Positions 29,209-37,074 of a stretch of DNA of 41,403 bases are shown here, in pieces (positions within the stretch are counted from its first letter, which is position 1; every line of letters begins with the position of its first letter). The notes below the pieces were generated by a model. That model was not told the DNA's origin and did no database searches. It saw only the letters and a program-made list of their open reading frames with translations. The DNA comes from a virus. The stretch covers positions 1 through 41,403 of the IMG/VR virus record IMGVR_UViG_3300010885_041437, one strand, 5' to 3'. A program made the translations under genes and the position numbers.

Positions 29209-30217
29209 GCTGCACCACCAACGCCAGCCGCGCCCCAAGCGGCAGCGCCAGCAGCGCCGGGTCGCGCGAGGTGATGCGGATCACGACCTCGGTGGAGTCG
29301 CCGGCGTAGGTGTGGTGGACGGGGATCGGTGCGGCGTCTTCGGCGGCGAACTGCAGCCGCTTGACCTCGTGGACCAACTCCCCGACGCGTGCGCTGACCT
29401 TCGGGATCGCAGTCCAGACGTTGTCGTTGCCGTCGAGCTGGGTGCAAGATGCAAGCTCCCAGAGCGCGTCATCTTGCGGGGTACGCTGGCTTGGCGGCGT
29501 CAGGTGCATCCCGGACACCGTCTGTGCGGGAGCAACCCACGACGCCACCCGCTTCGCCGCATCGCTCAGCATCTCGTCAGGGCGGGCGCCGAGGATGGTG
29601 CGGGCGTCGTTGATCTGGCCTGCCGCCATCTTCGCGAGGTCTTCGACGTCGTCGTCCACGTCGTGCGGAACGACGGCGCGGAGGAACTGGACGGCGGAGG
29701 CGGCGAGGTCTGCGGCGCGGGCGACCGCCGCCGCCCGCACCACCACCGACTCCCCAGGAGCCGCGCCCAGGGCCTTGTGGACGTCGCGGATCGTGGCGGT
29801 GGAGGTCATCGCCTCCAACTCGCGGACTCGGGCTTGGGCGTCGTCGCGTTCGCGGCGGGCGGAGTCGCGCTCGATGACGACGCGCTGGGCGGCGGCGGGC
29901 AGCGTCTCCTCGTCGGTCCAGCCGAGGATGCGGCCGAGGTCGCTTCGGTCAGCGCGCTCCTTCCACGTCAGCGCGGTGCAAGCGATCCGACGCTCGCGGT
30001 GACTCATCGGCTCGGCGGCGATCTCGCGCATCACCTCCACCGTGATCGGCGTCTCGGGCGCGCCGCAGAAGTAGGCCGTGCCCGCGGCTTCGGCCTCCAG
30101 GGCGACGGCGCGTGCGAGGTAGGCAAGCGCCGACTCCGCAAGCCACCGCGCCGGCGGCGACGCGGGCGGGTCATCGGTCGCCCACACCCGCAACTGGGCC
30201 TCAGTCATCGGGGTCAT
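29201..30217 (-). CDS. Hypothetical 338-aa helical protein next to the SMC-like ATPase
   Basis: ATG 30217 overlaps the SMC-like stop in ATGA. The N-terminal half is helical and acidic, with a coiled coil (RVVIERDSARRERDDAQARV) near residues 110-135. The middle is Ala/Asp-rich (RAAAVARAADLAASAVQFLR), and the C-terminal 80 residues include a beta-rich unit ending ALLALPLGARLALVVQRG. It may be a partner of the ATPase in DNA repair, packaging or counter-defence, because SMC-like proteins often pair with coiled-coil companions. No family is recognised. Confidence 0.6.
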   Translation of the reverse strand: MTPMTEAQLRVWATDDPPASPPARWLAESALAYLARAVALEAEAAGTAYFCGAPETPITVEVMREIAAEPMSHRERRIACTALTWKERADRSDLGRILGWTDEETLPAAAQRVVIERDSARRERDDAQARVRELEAMTSTATIRDVHKALGAAPGESVVVRAAAVARAADLAASAVQFLRAVVPHDVDDDVEDLAKMAAGQINDARTILGARPDEMLSDAAKRVASWVAPAQTVSGMHLTPPSQRTPQDDALWELASCTQLDGNDNVWTAIPKVSARVGELVHEVKRLQFAAEDAAPIPVHHTYAGDSTEVVIRITSRDPALLALPLGARLALVVQRG

Positions 30218-32163
30218 GCCACCACCTCAAACGCGCCCGGGGTGGTCTGAAGCAGCACGACGCCCGGCGCATCCGGCAGGGCGAGGCCGCCCACGCTGGT
30301 CACGTCGTCGACGAACACCAGCAGGTCCCCGAGGCCCGCGGCGGCGCGCAGACGCAGCCGCCACGCCGCGTCAGCCGCGATGCGCTCGCCGTGGCTCGCG
30401 AGATACCACGGGCGGCCGTGGATCTCGACGCGGGTGGCGCCGTCGTGGTCGAGCACCTGCAGCGCGCCGGAACCGAGCCGCGCCAGCTTTGACGCGAGCG
30501 CGAGCGCGGGCGCACATCGCACCGTGACCAGCCAGCCCTCGGCGGTGGCGAGGCGCGTCTCTGCGTCAGAGGCTTCGGCCTCGGCCTCGGTGGCTTTGGC
30601 GTCGGCTGCAACGCCGGCGGCCTGGTAGTCGGCGAGGCGCTGGGCGGCGCGGGCGTGCGCGTCGAGCACCTCCTGGGCGCCTGCGATGTCGGGGACTTCG
30701 GGACGTGCGCGCAGCAGCTGCGGATCGCTGGGACGGGCGCCCAGGACCTCGACGCGGGCGTCGCAGGTAGCCCAGGCGCTTGCGGCGCGGCGGGCGGTGT
30801 CGAGGGCCTCCTGGGCGGCGCTTGCGTACACCGCATCCACCCGCTCGGGTGCGGGCGGGACCTCGGGGCGCTTGCCCAGGTCGGTCACGCGGCTGTTGTA
30901 GCGTGCCCAAGCCTGGGCGCGGTCCATTACGGCGCGGGCGTGCGCGGGGTCGGGCGTCTGCGCTGCGCTCCACGCATCCCAGGTGGCCCACACATCGGCG
31001 TGGTCAGCGTTGCGCTGGTCGGCGTCCTCCTGGGAGCGGTTCGCGATCTGGCACGCCTTCGCGCCGGGGCACGGCGTGGCGGTGGAGAACGCGACCCAGT
31101 CGCGGGCGAGGATCGGCTGGGTAGGGCGCGGCGCACGCTCCTGCTTTTCCCACGCGGCGATGGCCTCGCGAGCGGCGTCGATCTCGGGGGTCGTCGGGCC
31201 GGGCTCGGAGGGCTCGACGAGGCCGGCAGCGCGGCGGTCCCAGTCTGCTGCGCGGGCGGCGGCGTCTTTGTGGGCAGCGATGCCACGAGCGGCAGCGCGC
31301 ACGGCCTCGCCCACCACGTCGTTCGCGAGCACCTCTGCCTCGGCTGCGCGCTCGAGGTCCTCGGTGACCAGCAGGCGCTCGACGGTCGGCTCGACAATGG
31401 CGGCGCGGCGGCGCTCCCAGCTTGCGAGGGCCTCGGCGTCAGCGCGGCGGGTGTTGTCTTCGATGCGCCACGCGGCGAGGTCGTCGCGAGCGGCGGCAGT
31501 CGCATCCAACGCAGCGCGGGCAGCGACGACCTGCTCGTCGGTCGGGCCAGCAGGCGGGGGCGTCGTCGGAACAGCCGAGCGCAGACCCTGGGCGCGACCG
31601 CGCAGGCTCTTGGCGTCGCTGCGCAACGTCGTCACGAGACGCGCGGCTGCAGTCTCGTCACGGGGCGCCGCGCGCGGCAGGTCGGCCAGCAGGTCGGCAG
31701 CAGTCGGCCCTGGCAGCATCCTGTCGAGCACCGTCCGCAGGGGCCGGCCTCCACCCGCGCCCTGGAGCAGCTCGACCCAGCCCAGCGGAAACATGACCAA
31801 GCGTGCGGCCTCGCCGTCGCGGAGCTCAGGCGCCAGTTGTTCGCGGAACGTCGCCTCGTTCCCACCGGGCTGGGGCTGTCCGTCCACGCTCAGATACCGC
31901 GTCGCCTCGCCCTTCGCGGCCAGGCTGCGCCCGTAGTCACCGAACGCGACCGAGGCCTTGGGCGCGGACAGCAGCCCGCGATCGAACGTCGCCCCCGTTG
32001 CGTCCGTGCCCCACAGGCACAGCGCGATGGCGTGCATGATGGTCGACTTCCCAGAGCCCGAGGCCCCGCAGATCGTGGTGGTGCCCGTCGTGGACAGGCT
32101 CAGGCGGACATCGGCGTGAGGCCCGAGGCCCCGGATTCTTACTGCTGCTGGCGTTGCGGTCAT
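30214..32163 (-). CDS. SMC/Rad50/SbcC-like ATPase
   Basis: The product has 649 residues from ATG 32163, with GGGAGGTGTGCGA upstream. The GTG at 32169 lies too close to that site. Walker A is CGASGSGKST near residue 33-42. The long middle (about 200-560) is Ala/Glu/Arg-rich helix. A hook-like CPGAKAC occurs at about 365-371, but it is CX5C, not the CxxC zinc hook of Rad50. The C-terminal head has YLASHGERIAADAAWRLRL, in the position of the ABC signature, and LLVFVDDV as Walker B. No partner nuclease of the Mre11/SbcD type is visible. A role in DNA-end processing, recombination or packaging support is inferred. It stands between TerS-like and TerL genes. Confidence 0.8.
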   Translation of the reverse strand: MTATPAAVRIRGLGPHADVRLSLSTTGTTTICGASGSGKSTIMHAIALCLWGTDATGATFDRGLLSAPKASVAFGDYGRSLAAKGEATRYLSVDGQPQPGGNEATFREQLAPELRDGEAARLVMFPLGWVELLQGAGGGRPLRTVLDRMLPGPTAADLLADLPRAAPRDETAAARLVTTLRSDAKSLRGRAQGLRSAVPTTPPPAGPTDEQVVAARAALDATAAARDDLAAWRIEDNTRRADAEALASWERRRAAIVEPTVERLLVTEDLERAAEAEVLANDVVGEAVRAAARGIAAHKDAAARAADWDRRAAGLVEPSEPGPTTPEIDAAREAIAAWEKQERAPRPTQPILARDWVAFSTATPCPGAKACQIANRSQEDADQRNADHADVWATWDAWSAAQTPDPAHARAVMDRAQAWARYNSRVTDLGKRPEVPPAPERVDAVYASAAQEALDTARRAASAWATCDARVEVLGARPSDPQLLRARPEVPDIAGAQEVLDAHARAAQRLADYQAAGVAADAKATEAEAEASDAETRLATAEGWLVTVRCAPALALASKLARLGSGALQVLDHDGATRVEIHGRPWYLASHGERIAADAAWRLRLRAAAGLGDLLVFVDDVTSVGGLALPDAPGVVLLQTTPGAFEVVA

Positions 32164-32184
32164 TCGCACACCTCCCGTTTGAGG

Positions 32185-32213
32185 AGGTTAGCGCGCCGGC
32201 GTCGAATCGTCAA
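32185..32213 (-). promoter_or_regulatory. Promoter, early-type (TTGACG-N17-TAACCT) before the SMC-like gene
   Basis: On the minus strand TTGACG (32213-32208) and TAACCT (32190-32185) are 17 bases apart, lying over the last codons of the TerS-like gene. The ATG at 32163 follows 21 bases after the -10. Confidence 0.65.
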
Positions 32214-32667
32214 CCGTGACACGTTCTATCAGTCTGTCGAGCTCCTCGTCGCTCAGGCCCTGGAGCACCTGGCCGGCGTGCTGAACGTGGACGGGCTCGG
32301 CGGGGTCGCCGGTGTGGATCAGGCGCACAGGCTCGCGAGGCACACCCAGCTCGACAAGGGCGCGGGCGGCAGACACCCGAGCAGCCGCTGGGGCTTTTTT
32401 GTCGCGGGCCACCTCGACCAGCGTGGCGACGCCTGCGGGCGCAGCTGCGACGATCGACTGGCGGATCGCGCCTGCTGCGTCGTCGGTCAGCACCCGGATG
32501 AACGCGGCGACGTGGGGTTTTGCTGCGGTGATGCGGACCGAGTTGTAGTTGGTGTTCAGGTCCTTTGCCAAGGCCCGCAGAGACATGCCCCGGAACCGGC
32601 CCTCGGCGACCGCGAGCTCGTGCTCGGTCAGCAGCTGGTCATCCATTCGAAGCCCCATCACTGGCAT
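32188..32667 (-). CDS. Terminase small subunit-like protein
   Basis: The 159-residue product has an N-terminal helix-turn-helix-like part (QLLTEHELAVAEGRFRGMSL, RALAKDLNTNYNSVRITAA) followed by a helical region with VARDKKAPAAARVSAARALV and a C-terminal tail, the layout of small terminase and phBC6A51-like proteins. Such proteins recognise the packaging site. ATG 32667 has AGG six bases upstream. ATG 32658 and 32646 are possible, the last overlapping the Mom-like stop by eight bases. Identification is by pattern and location near TerL, from which it is separated by three genes. Confidence 0.6.
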   Translation of the reverse strand: MPVMGLRMDDQLLTEHELAVAEGRFRGMSLRALAKDLNTNYNSVRITAAKPHVAAFIRVLTDDAAGAIRQSIVAAAPAGVATLVEVARDKKAPAAARVSAARALVELGVPREPVRLIHTGDPAEPVHVQHAGQVLQGLSDEELDRLIERVTVDDSTPAR

Positions 32668-33349
32668 CGCCAGCCTCTGCAGGGTGGAGCGTCAGGGTCG
32701 GATCTGCCCCGCCTTTCGCTGGTTGGACACCAGCGCCCCTCTCAGGGCTAACGCGCTTCGGGTATGGCTGGGCCAGTGGTAGCACCTGGATCTTCATCTG
32801 GCAATCGAGCGGCATCAGATACCTGTGTTTTCCTGGCAACTCGACCCTGACAGAACCGGCAGGCAACTCCTGGCGATTTTTTCCGAAATTGTGGCCTGTA
32901 TATGCCCGCTTGTTTAGCCGTTTTCCGTTCAATCGGAATTCGTGCGACTTTTCAGTCGTGCCAGCATAAATCCAGTTTGTAGCCTGGTATATTCCACCAT
33001 GATGGCCCTGCACCGGGTCAGCGAATGAGACGACCATTCTTAGCCCAGGAGATGATTGCTTTAAAAACCTAAGAGAAATTGCCAGTATCCTAGATACCTG
33101 AACCTCGTGGCTTGAAAGCGCGACCCTAACCAGCTCGCAGCATTCTGTTAACTGCAATCCATACGGCTTTCCCAAATCCTTGTTCGCGCCCCATGTAAAT
33201 ATAACTACTCCGATAAATGCATCGTTTTCCCATACGCCTATTTTTACAAGCTTGCCGACAGGCACTGTCTTGGTATAATGCCATTTTTTGCAGGCATATG
33301 CTGCTGCATCGTGTGTCGCCCAGTCTACCCTCACATTACTTTTTGCCAT
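32639..33349 (-). CDS. Mom-like DNA adenine modification protein
   Basis: The 236-residue product matches the phage Mu Mom family. Conserved stretches include ACKKWHYTKTVPVGKLVKIG, then WENDAFIGVVIFTWGANKDL, GLQLTECCELVRVALSSHEV, LRMVVSFADPVQGHHGGIYQ and ATNWIYAGTTEKSHEF, and the ending GKHRYLMPLDCQ. Mom proteins belong to the GNAT fold and convert adenine to a methylcarbamoyl derivative, protecting phage DNA from restriction. The last 40 residues (after LPLAQPYPK) are Pro/Gly/Ala-rich and probably not part of the enzyme. The coding DNA is clearly richer in A+T than its neighbours, and Mu mom is likewise atypical in composition. It overlaps the ParB-like gene by 14 bases, so it is translationally linked to it. 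Confidence 0.85.
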   Translation of the reverse strand: MAKSNVRVDWATHDAAAYACKKWHYTKTVPVGKLVKIGVWENDAFIGVVIFTWGANKDLGKPYGLQLTECCELVRVALSSHEVQVSRILAISLRFLKQSSPGLRMVVSFADPVQGHHGGIYQATNWIYAGTTEKSHEFRLNGKRLNKRAYTGHNFGKNRQELPAGSVRVELPGKHRYLMPLDCQMKIQVLPLAQPYPKRVSPERGAGVQPAKGGADPTLTLHPAEAGDASDGASNG

Positions 33350-33899
33350 AACTTGCGCTCCATTGAAATTGGTGGGCGCATGAAGGGCATGTAACTGACT
33401 TCGATGCTACTTCATCAAGCGATGGCTGTTCATCTGCTGTGCCTGGCTTAAAGTCGGGCTCGGCGACCATCGCAGCGATGTCTGCGTCGTCCCAGCCAAT
33501 GCCGTGGGCGTCGTCGCCGAGGCCCCGCAGGATCTCGACCAGCTCGTCGTCGTCCCAGGGGCTCGCCTTGGTCAGCTGGTTGTCGGCGAGCGTGAGACGG
33601 ATGGCGGTGGCGTCGTCGACCTCCACGAACCGCACAGGCACGAGGCCAGGCTTGGGGGCGTCGGACAGCTGCCACGTCGGGTCCGCTGCGATGGCCCGCA
33701 GCGCCGCGAGCCGCCGGCCGTGGCCTGCAATCACCCGGCGGTCAGACCTGCGGGCGACGATCGGCGCCGTCCACACCGACGAGGCAATCAGCGCCTCGAG
33801 CTCAGCGACACCCGCCTCGTCGTGGATCACCGGGTTCCGGTCCCACGGTTTGAGCTGCTCGACGTGCAGCCACTCGGCGGCGGCGGTTGCTTTCGTCAC
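33336..33899 (-). CDS. ParB-like nuclease/CTPase-domain protein with C-terminal zinc ribbon
   Basis: The product has 187 residues from GTG 33899, with AGGAGGG upstream. The N-terminal domain follows the ParB/sulfiredoxin pattern: LHVEQLKPWDRNPVIHDEAG, then VIAGHGRRLAALRAI carrying the GHGR core, and VRFVEVDDATAIRLTLADNQ. The C-terminal part has SVTCPSCAHQFQWSASYGKK with one CxxC. ParB-domain proteins of this kind commonly accompany phage DNA modification genes. The Cys pair beside a Mom gene also recalls the zinc protein Com, which activates mom translation in Mu, but the evidence for that role is only positional. The last 40 codons are A+T-rich, unlike the rest, so the gene may be a chimera. 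Confidence 0.75.
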   Translation of the reverse strand: MTKATAAAEWLHVEQLKPWDRNPVIHDEAGVAELEALIASSVWTAPIVARRSDRRVIAGHGRRLAALRAIAADPTWQLSDAPKPGLVPVRFVEVDDATAIRLTLADNQLTKASPWDDDELVEILRGLGDDAHGIGWDDADIAAMVAEPDFKPGTADEQPSLDEVASKSVTCPSCAHQFQWSASYGKK

Positions 33900-33920
33900 T
33901 GTGTGCGCCCTCCTGTTGAC

Positions 33921-33949
33921 CGTTTACCCGGCGGCGCTGCTGGTGTCAC
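33921..33949 (-). promoter_or_regulatory. Promoter, early-type (GTGACA-N17-TAAACG) before the ParB-like gene
   Basis: On the minus strand GTGACA (33949-33944) and TAAACG (33926-33921) are 17 bases apart. TAAACGGTCAACAGGAG resembles TAAACGGTCAGCGGGAG at 40310. The GTG start is 21 bases downstream. The promoter overlaps the end of the RuvC-like gene. Confidence 0.7.
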
Positions 33950-34563
33950 CCCGGCGTCGAGAGTCGGAACCCCAGCGCCCACAGACCGACGCAGACCGCC
34001 TCGGCGCCGTGCTCGTCGATGGGCCTCACAGGCTGCACGAGCCCGAGCTCGACGTGGTAGCGGCTACCAGGCGCCTGTCGGTCCTCGACCGCTGCTACCG
34101 CCGTCGTAGCGCAAGCGTCGGCCGGTGTGCCGGTGCGCAGGCCGAGCACCTGCCCCCGCCAGTCGTTCGGGGCGGGCTCGGAGGTGCTGACGACGCAGCC
34201 TCGAGCGCGCGCCCAGTGTTTGACCGCGCCTGCTGCCTCGACGAGCGTTCGGAATCCTGCGTTGAAGCCCTGGAACGGCCGCAGCAGCTCGCCAACGAAG
34301 TCGCCCTGGTAGCTGGGTGCGATGGCGAGCAAGCCGAACAGACACCCGGAGCTGACGGTCACGAGCTCTTGGCCTGGCTGCCACAGTCGAGCGTGCTTTC
34401 CCTCGTAGCTCAGCACCCAGCGCACCGATGGGCGGCCGGTGTGGGCCTCGACGTCGACCGCAGCCAGGCCGCCAGCGATGTCCCCGGGGTCGTGGGCGAG
34501 CACCGACATCCGGGCGAACCGGGGCGGCGGGAGGAGGCGGAGGGTTTCGCGGGTGATGGTCAT
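33946..34563 (-). CDS. RuvC-like Holliday junction resolvase
   Basis: The 205-residue product begins MTITRETLRLLPPPRF and has motif I VLAHDPGDIAGGLAAVDV, with Asp 25. The central part has GELLRPFQGFNAGFRTLVEA followed by HWARARGCVVSTSEPAPNDW and QVLGLRTGTPADACATTAV. The C-terminal DEHGAEAVCVGLWALGF is the RuvC-fold acid cluster with its ADALAIA-like helix. Such resolvases cut branched DNA before packaging. ATG 34563 lies at the left edge of the repeat region. The Shine-Dalgarno sequence is weak (AGAGAG). Confidence 0.75.
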   Translation of the reverse strand: MTITRETLRLLPPPRFARMSVLAHDPGDIAGGLAAVDVEAHTGRPSVRWVLSYEGKHARLWQPGQELVTVSSGCLFGLLAIAPSYQGDFVGELLRPFQGFNAGFRTLVEAAGAVKHWARARGCVVSTSEPAPNDWRGQVLGLRTGTPADACATTAVAAVEDRQAPGSRYHVELGLVQPVRPIDEHGAEAVCVGLWALGFRLSTPG

Positions 34564-34580
34564 GTGGCTCTCTTGGGGGT

Positions 34581-34868
34581 GGACCGCTTGGACCGCTTGT
34601 GGACCGTATACGATCGACAAAGCGGTCCAACGGTTCTCGGGGTTAAATGCCGCTCGGTTTGGGACTGGACCGCTTCGAGGGGTAGAAGTGCCGATCTTTT
34701 GCGTCGCGTGCCGGGATCGCGGGGTGAGAGTCATCCCCAAGGGCCTTTAGAATTCTCATCTAGATCGCGTGTTTTTGATAGGTAAGCGGTCCTTAGCTTG
34801 ACGGGGCCTAGCAGATCGCCGGACCGCTTCATCAAAACAAAGCGGTCCAGAAGCGGTCCAAGCGGTCC
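34581..34868. repeat. Iteron-like repeat array AAGCGGTCC, putative origin or operator region
   Basis: The 9-mer GGACCGCTT (or its complement AAGCGGTCC) occurs nine times exactly: direct at 34581, 34590, 34667 and 34821, and reverse at 34620, 34784, 34840, 34851 and 34860. A degenerate copy (GGACCGTAT) lies at 34601. The copies at 34581/34590 and 34851/34860 are directly adjacent, and 34821-34848 forms an inverted pair around a short A-rich loop. The core between 34745 and 34785 is A+T-rich (GAATTCTCATCTAGATC, GTTTTTGATA). It lies between the RuvC-like gene and the end of the VapE-like helicase gene and contains no gene. This resembles a replication origin or a multi-site operator. Confidence 0.7.
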
Positions 34869-34872
34869 GCGC

Positions 34873-36396
34873 TCAGAGCGGCATCCGCCAGACGTGGACC
34901 TTCCTGGTGCCTCGGTTCTCCCGTGTGTTTAGGCAACCGAGAGCCCTCAAAATGGCCCCAACGCGGTGTGCTGAGGGGGCGTCCTGGGCGCGCAGATCCA
35001 GTTGGATACCGCTCAAAATCTCCCCGATTTCGAAGGGCTGGCCGCGTCGGGTTCCGTCGCTCATCCACTCGTGAACTTTGCCGGTCCAAGGGTCTTCTTG
35101 GCTGTGCTCGGAGGCGATTTCCGCGAGGCATCGGGACTCAGCGGAATCGAAGTGCCACCGCTCACCGCCGTCGTAGCGAATGACGGCTTCCGCCCACAGT
35201 TGATCGCGATCTTCGGTGAGCGCGGCGAGGTCGATGGATCCGACCGAAACAGGCCAGTACCGGGCCGCGCCGGTGGGATCGTTGAGCAGCCGCTCGTTGT
35301 TGTCGGTGGCTGCGAAGACCATCTGGCGGGGGTGGCTGGTGACGACGCGGCCAAAGTGCGCGCGGTAGCGGTCGTCAGGCTGGTCGATGAAGGCCTTGAT
35401 CTCCTCGGCCGTCCGGCTGTCGAACATCTGCTTGACCTCGGGGATCTCGTAGATCCAGACGCCCTGGACCTGCGCCATCCCGTCCTTCGAGCGGAGGTCC
35501 AAGCGGCTGCGGGAGTACCAGTGCCCCCCGAGGATCTCCAGCGCCTTCGACTTGCCGGCGTTCTGGTCACCCAACAGCAGCAGCGCGGACTTGACCTGAC
35601 ACCCCGGGTTCATCACGCGGGCGACGGCGCTGATCATCCACCGCTGACCGATGAGCTGGAGGAGGTCGCGGTGGCCGTCGTGGATGGCCCGCGCCTGCAT
35701 GTAGCCGGACAGCAGCGACGGCAGCCGGGTCTTCCGGTCCCACTTCAGCGTCCGCAGGTACTCGCGGACGGGGTGGTAGCTGTTGGCCCGACCGACGTGG
35801 CGCATGGCCTCGTGGACGGTGCGGCTGGCGGCGTTGATCCCGTAGGTCTCGGCCATCCAGACGGCGGCGCTTGTGGGGCTGTCGTCGTGGATCGGCTCGT
35901 CGTCGATTTCCACGTCGCCGCTGAACTCGTTCAGGCGGATGCGGTCGCGCCACCTGGTGTCGAGTTCGAAGATCCGGGCGTAGTTGATGAGCGTGGCGGT
36001 CGCCTTCGGGTGCTGGCCCCCGGTGCGTTCGAGCCGGTTCCAGACGCCGATCTCCCGCTGGTCGGCCTGGGTGTCCTTGTCGACCAGGCGGAGGTTCGGC
36101 CTCGCCTTGGCCTTGGCCTTGTCGGCGGCGTCGTTCTGGGCCATGAGCAGCACGTTGGCCCGCTGAACCCACTCGCGGCTGACGTCCTTCAAGCGCCCGA
36201 TGAGGAATAGGTAGCTCTCGTGCGTGACTACCTCGACGGCGTCGACGTTCGCGCAGTTGCGCAGGTACTTGTCCCAGGTCCTCTGGGCCTTCTTGACGTT
36301 GGCTTCGCTCGGGGTGTCCTTGGCGGCCTCGGCGATCTCGACGAGGTGCCGGAGCCTGTCGATCGGGTCGGTGATCTCCGTCCGCTGGGCACTCAT
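34873..36396 (-). CDS. VapE-like replicative helicase (AAA+, SF3 type)
   Basis: The product has 507 residues from ATG 36396, overlapping the stop of the preceding gene in ATGA. The longer frame to 36456 lies inside that gene. The N-terminal half is helical and charged. The VapE domain follows: LLLLGDQNAGKSKALEILGG with Walker A at 276-283, then QGVWIYEIPEVKQMFDSRTA (Walker B near 313-320) and HPRQMVFAATDNNERLLNDP with a sensor-like Asn. A GAARYWPVSVGSIDL segment ends the core. VapE proteins act as phage replication helicases near the origin. Its gene ends directly at the iteron array. Confidence 0.8.
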   Translation of the reverse strand: MSAQRTEITDPIDRLRHLVEIAEAAKDTPSEANVKKAQRTWDKYLRNCANVDAVEVVTHESYLFLIGRLKDVSREWVQRANVLLMAQNDAADKAKAKARPNLRLVDKDTQADQREIGVWNRLERTGGQHPKATATLINYARIFELDTRWRDRIRLNEFSGDVEIDDEPIHDDSPTSAAVWMAETYGINAASRTVHEAMRHVGRANSYHPVREYLRTLKWDRKTRLPSLLSGYMQARAIHDGHRDLLQLIGQRWMISAVARVMNPGCQVKSALLLLGDQNAGKSKALEILGGHWYSRSRLDLRSKDGMAQVQGVWIYEIPEVKQMFDSRTAEEIKAFIDQPDDRYRAHFGRVVTSHPRQMVFAATDNNERLLNDPTGAARYWPVSVGSIDLAALTEDRDQLWAEAVIRYDGGERWHFDSAESRCLAEIASEHSQEDPWTGKVHEWMSDGTRRGQPFEIGEILSGIQLDLRAQDAPSAHRVGAILRALGCLNTRENRGTRKVHVWRMPL

Positions 36397-36638
36397 GCCG
36401 GCACCAACCAGCACGAAAAGACGATGATCCCAGCCGCGTGACCCCGGAACACCCAAGCGCCGTCATCGCCCGGGGCTTGGGTAAACCCGTGTGGGGCGTA
36501 CCGGACTGGCGACAAGATTGGCACATAGTTCTCAATCGGAACGGCCTTGAAAAGCTCCCGCCACCCAGCGTCCTGGCGCTCTCGCGGAGACACGGGAACA
36601 CCATCCGCGCCGGTCGCGCGGTTCTCCTGCTTGTCCAT
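36393..36638 (-). CDS. Hypothetical 81-aa protein upstream of the VapE-like gene
   Basis: ATG 36638 has GGGAG about seven bases upstream. The frame to 36728 has no ribosome site. The product begins MDKQENRATGADGVPVSPRE and has a small folded part with ELFKAVPIENYVPILSPVRY and a Gly-rich closing (GAWVFRGHAAGIIVFSCWLV) that looks like a beta strand or membrane-adjacent tail. Family unknown. It is coupled to the VapE-like gene, so a replication accessory is possible. Confidence 0.55.
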   Translation of the reverse strand: MDKQENRATGADGVPVSPRERQDAGWRELFKAVPIENYVPILSPVRYAPHGFTQAPGDDGAWVFRGHAAGIIVFSCWLVPA

Positions 36639-36741
36639 CGCTTCTCCCTCGTCCGTGGAAGGCGGGCGGGGGAGCTGGCCGGCTCCTGATCCCGCCCGGC
36701 GAGGTCCACCCTCGCGAGGTCCCGACACGGACGCTCAAAGG

Positions 36742-37074
36742 TTAACCGAAAACCACGACCAGCGCATCGACGAGCGCGCCACACACGGCCGCCGCGTGCT
36801 CGTTGGAGTCGAGCCGCTGCTCCTCGTTGAGCTCCAGGTGCCGCCTCACCATCGCGTCGAACGTCGGCGGGGCCAGCCACTCGCGCGACCTGTCGAGGCG
36901 CCTGCGGATGCGAGCTCGCCACGCCTGGCCGGTGGGGCTCGCCAGCCAAGCGAGCTCGGCCTGGATGCGGTCGGCCCGGAGCTCGCGGCGGCGGTCGAGG
37001 GCGTCGTCGGTGGCGAGCCAGGCGTCGATGCGTCGGCGAAGCTGCGTGCTCGTCAGCGGCTGGCCGATCGTCAC
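36742..37074 (-). CDS. Hypothetical basic helical protein (110 aa)
   Basis: GTG 37074 overlaps the SF2 helicase stop in GTGA. The product is helical and arginine-rich: LTSTQLRRRIDAWLATDDAL, DRRRELRADRIQAELAWLAS, WRARIRRRLDRSREWLAPPT and a C-terminal helix AAAVCGALVDALVVVFG. The charged helices suggest nucleic acid or protein binding. It may assist the helicase. No family is recognised. Confidence 0.6.
   Translation of the reverse strand: MTIGQPLTSTQLRRRIDAWLATDDALDRRRELRADRIQAELAWLASPTGQAWRARIRRRLDRSREWLAPPTFDAMVRRHLELNEEQRLDSNEHAAAVCGALVDALVVVFG

Noticed and set aside
34581-34868. The AAGCGGTCC array as a CRISPR
   Set aside because: The repeats are only nine bases, in both orientations, with irregular spacing, and no cas genes are present.
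36739-36767. A possible early-type promoter, ATGCGC-N17-TAACCT, before the 81-aa gene
   Set aside because: The -10 and spacer fit, but the -35 matches TTGACA poorly and the start codon is about 100 bases away. It could be real but is not secure enough to list.
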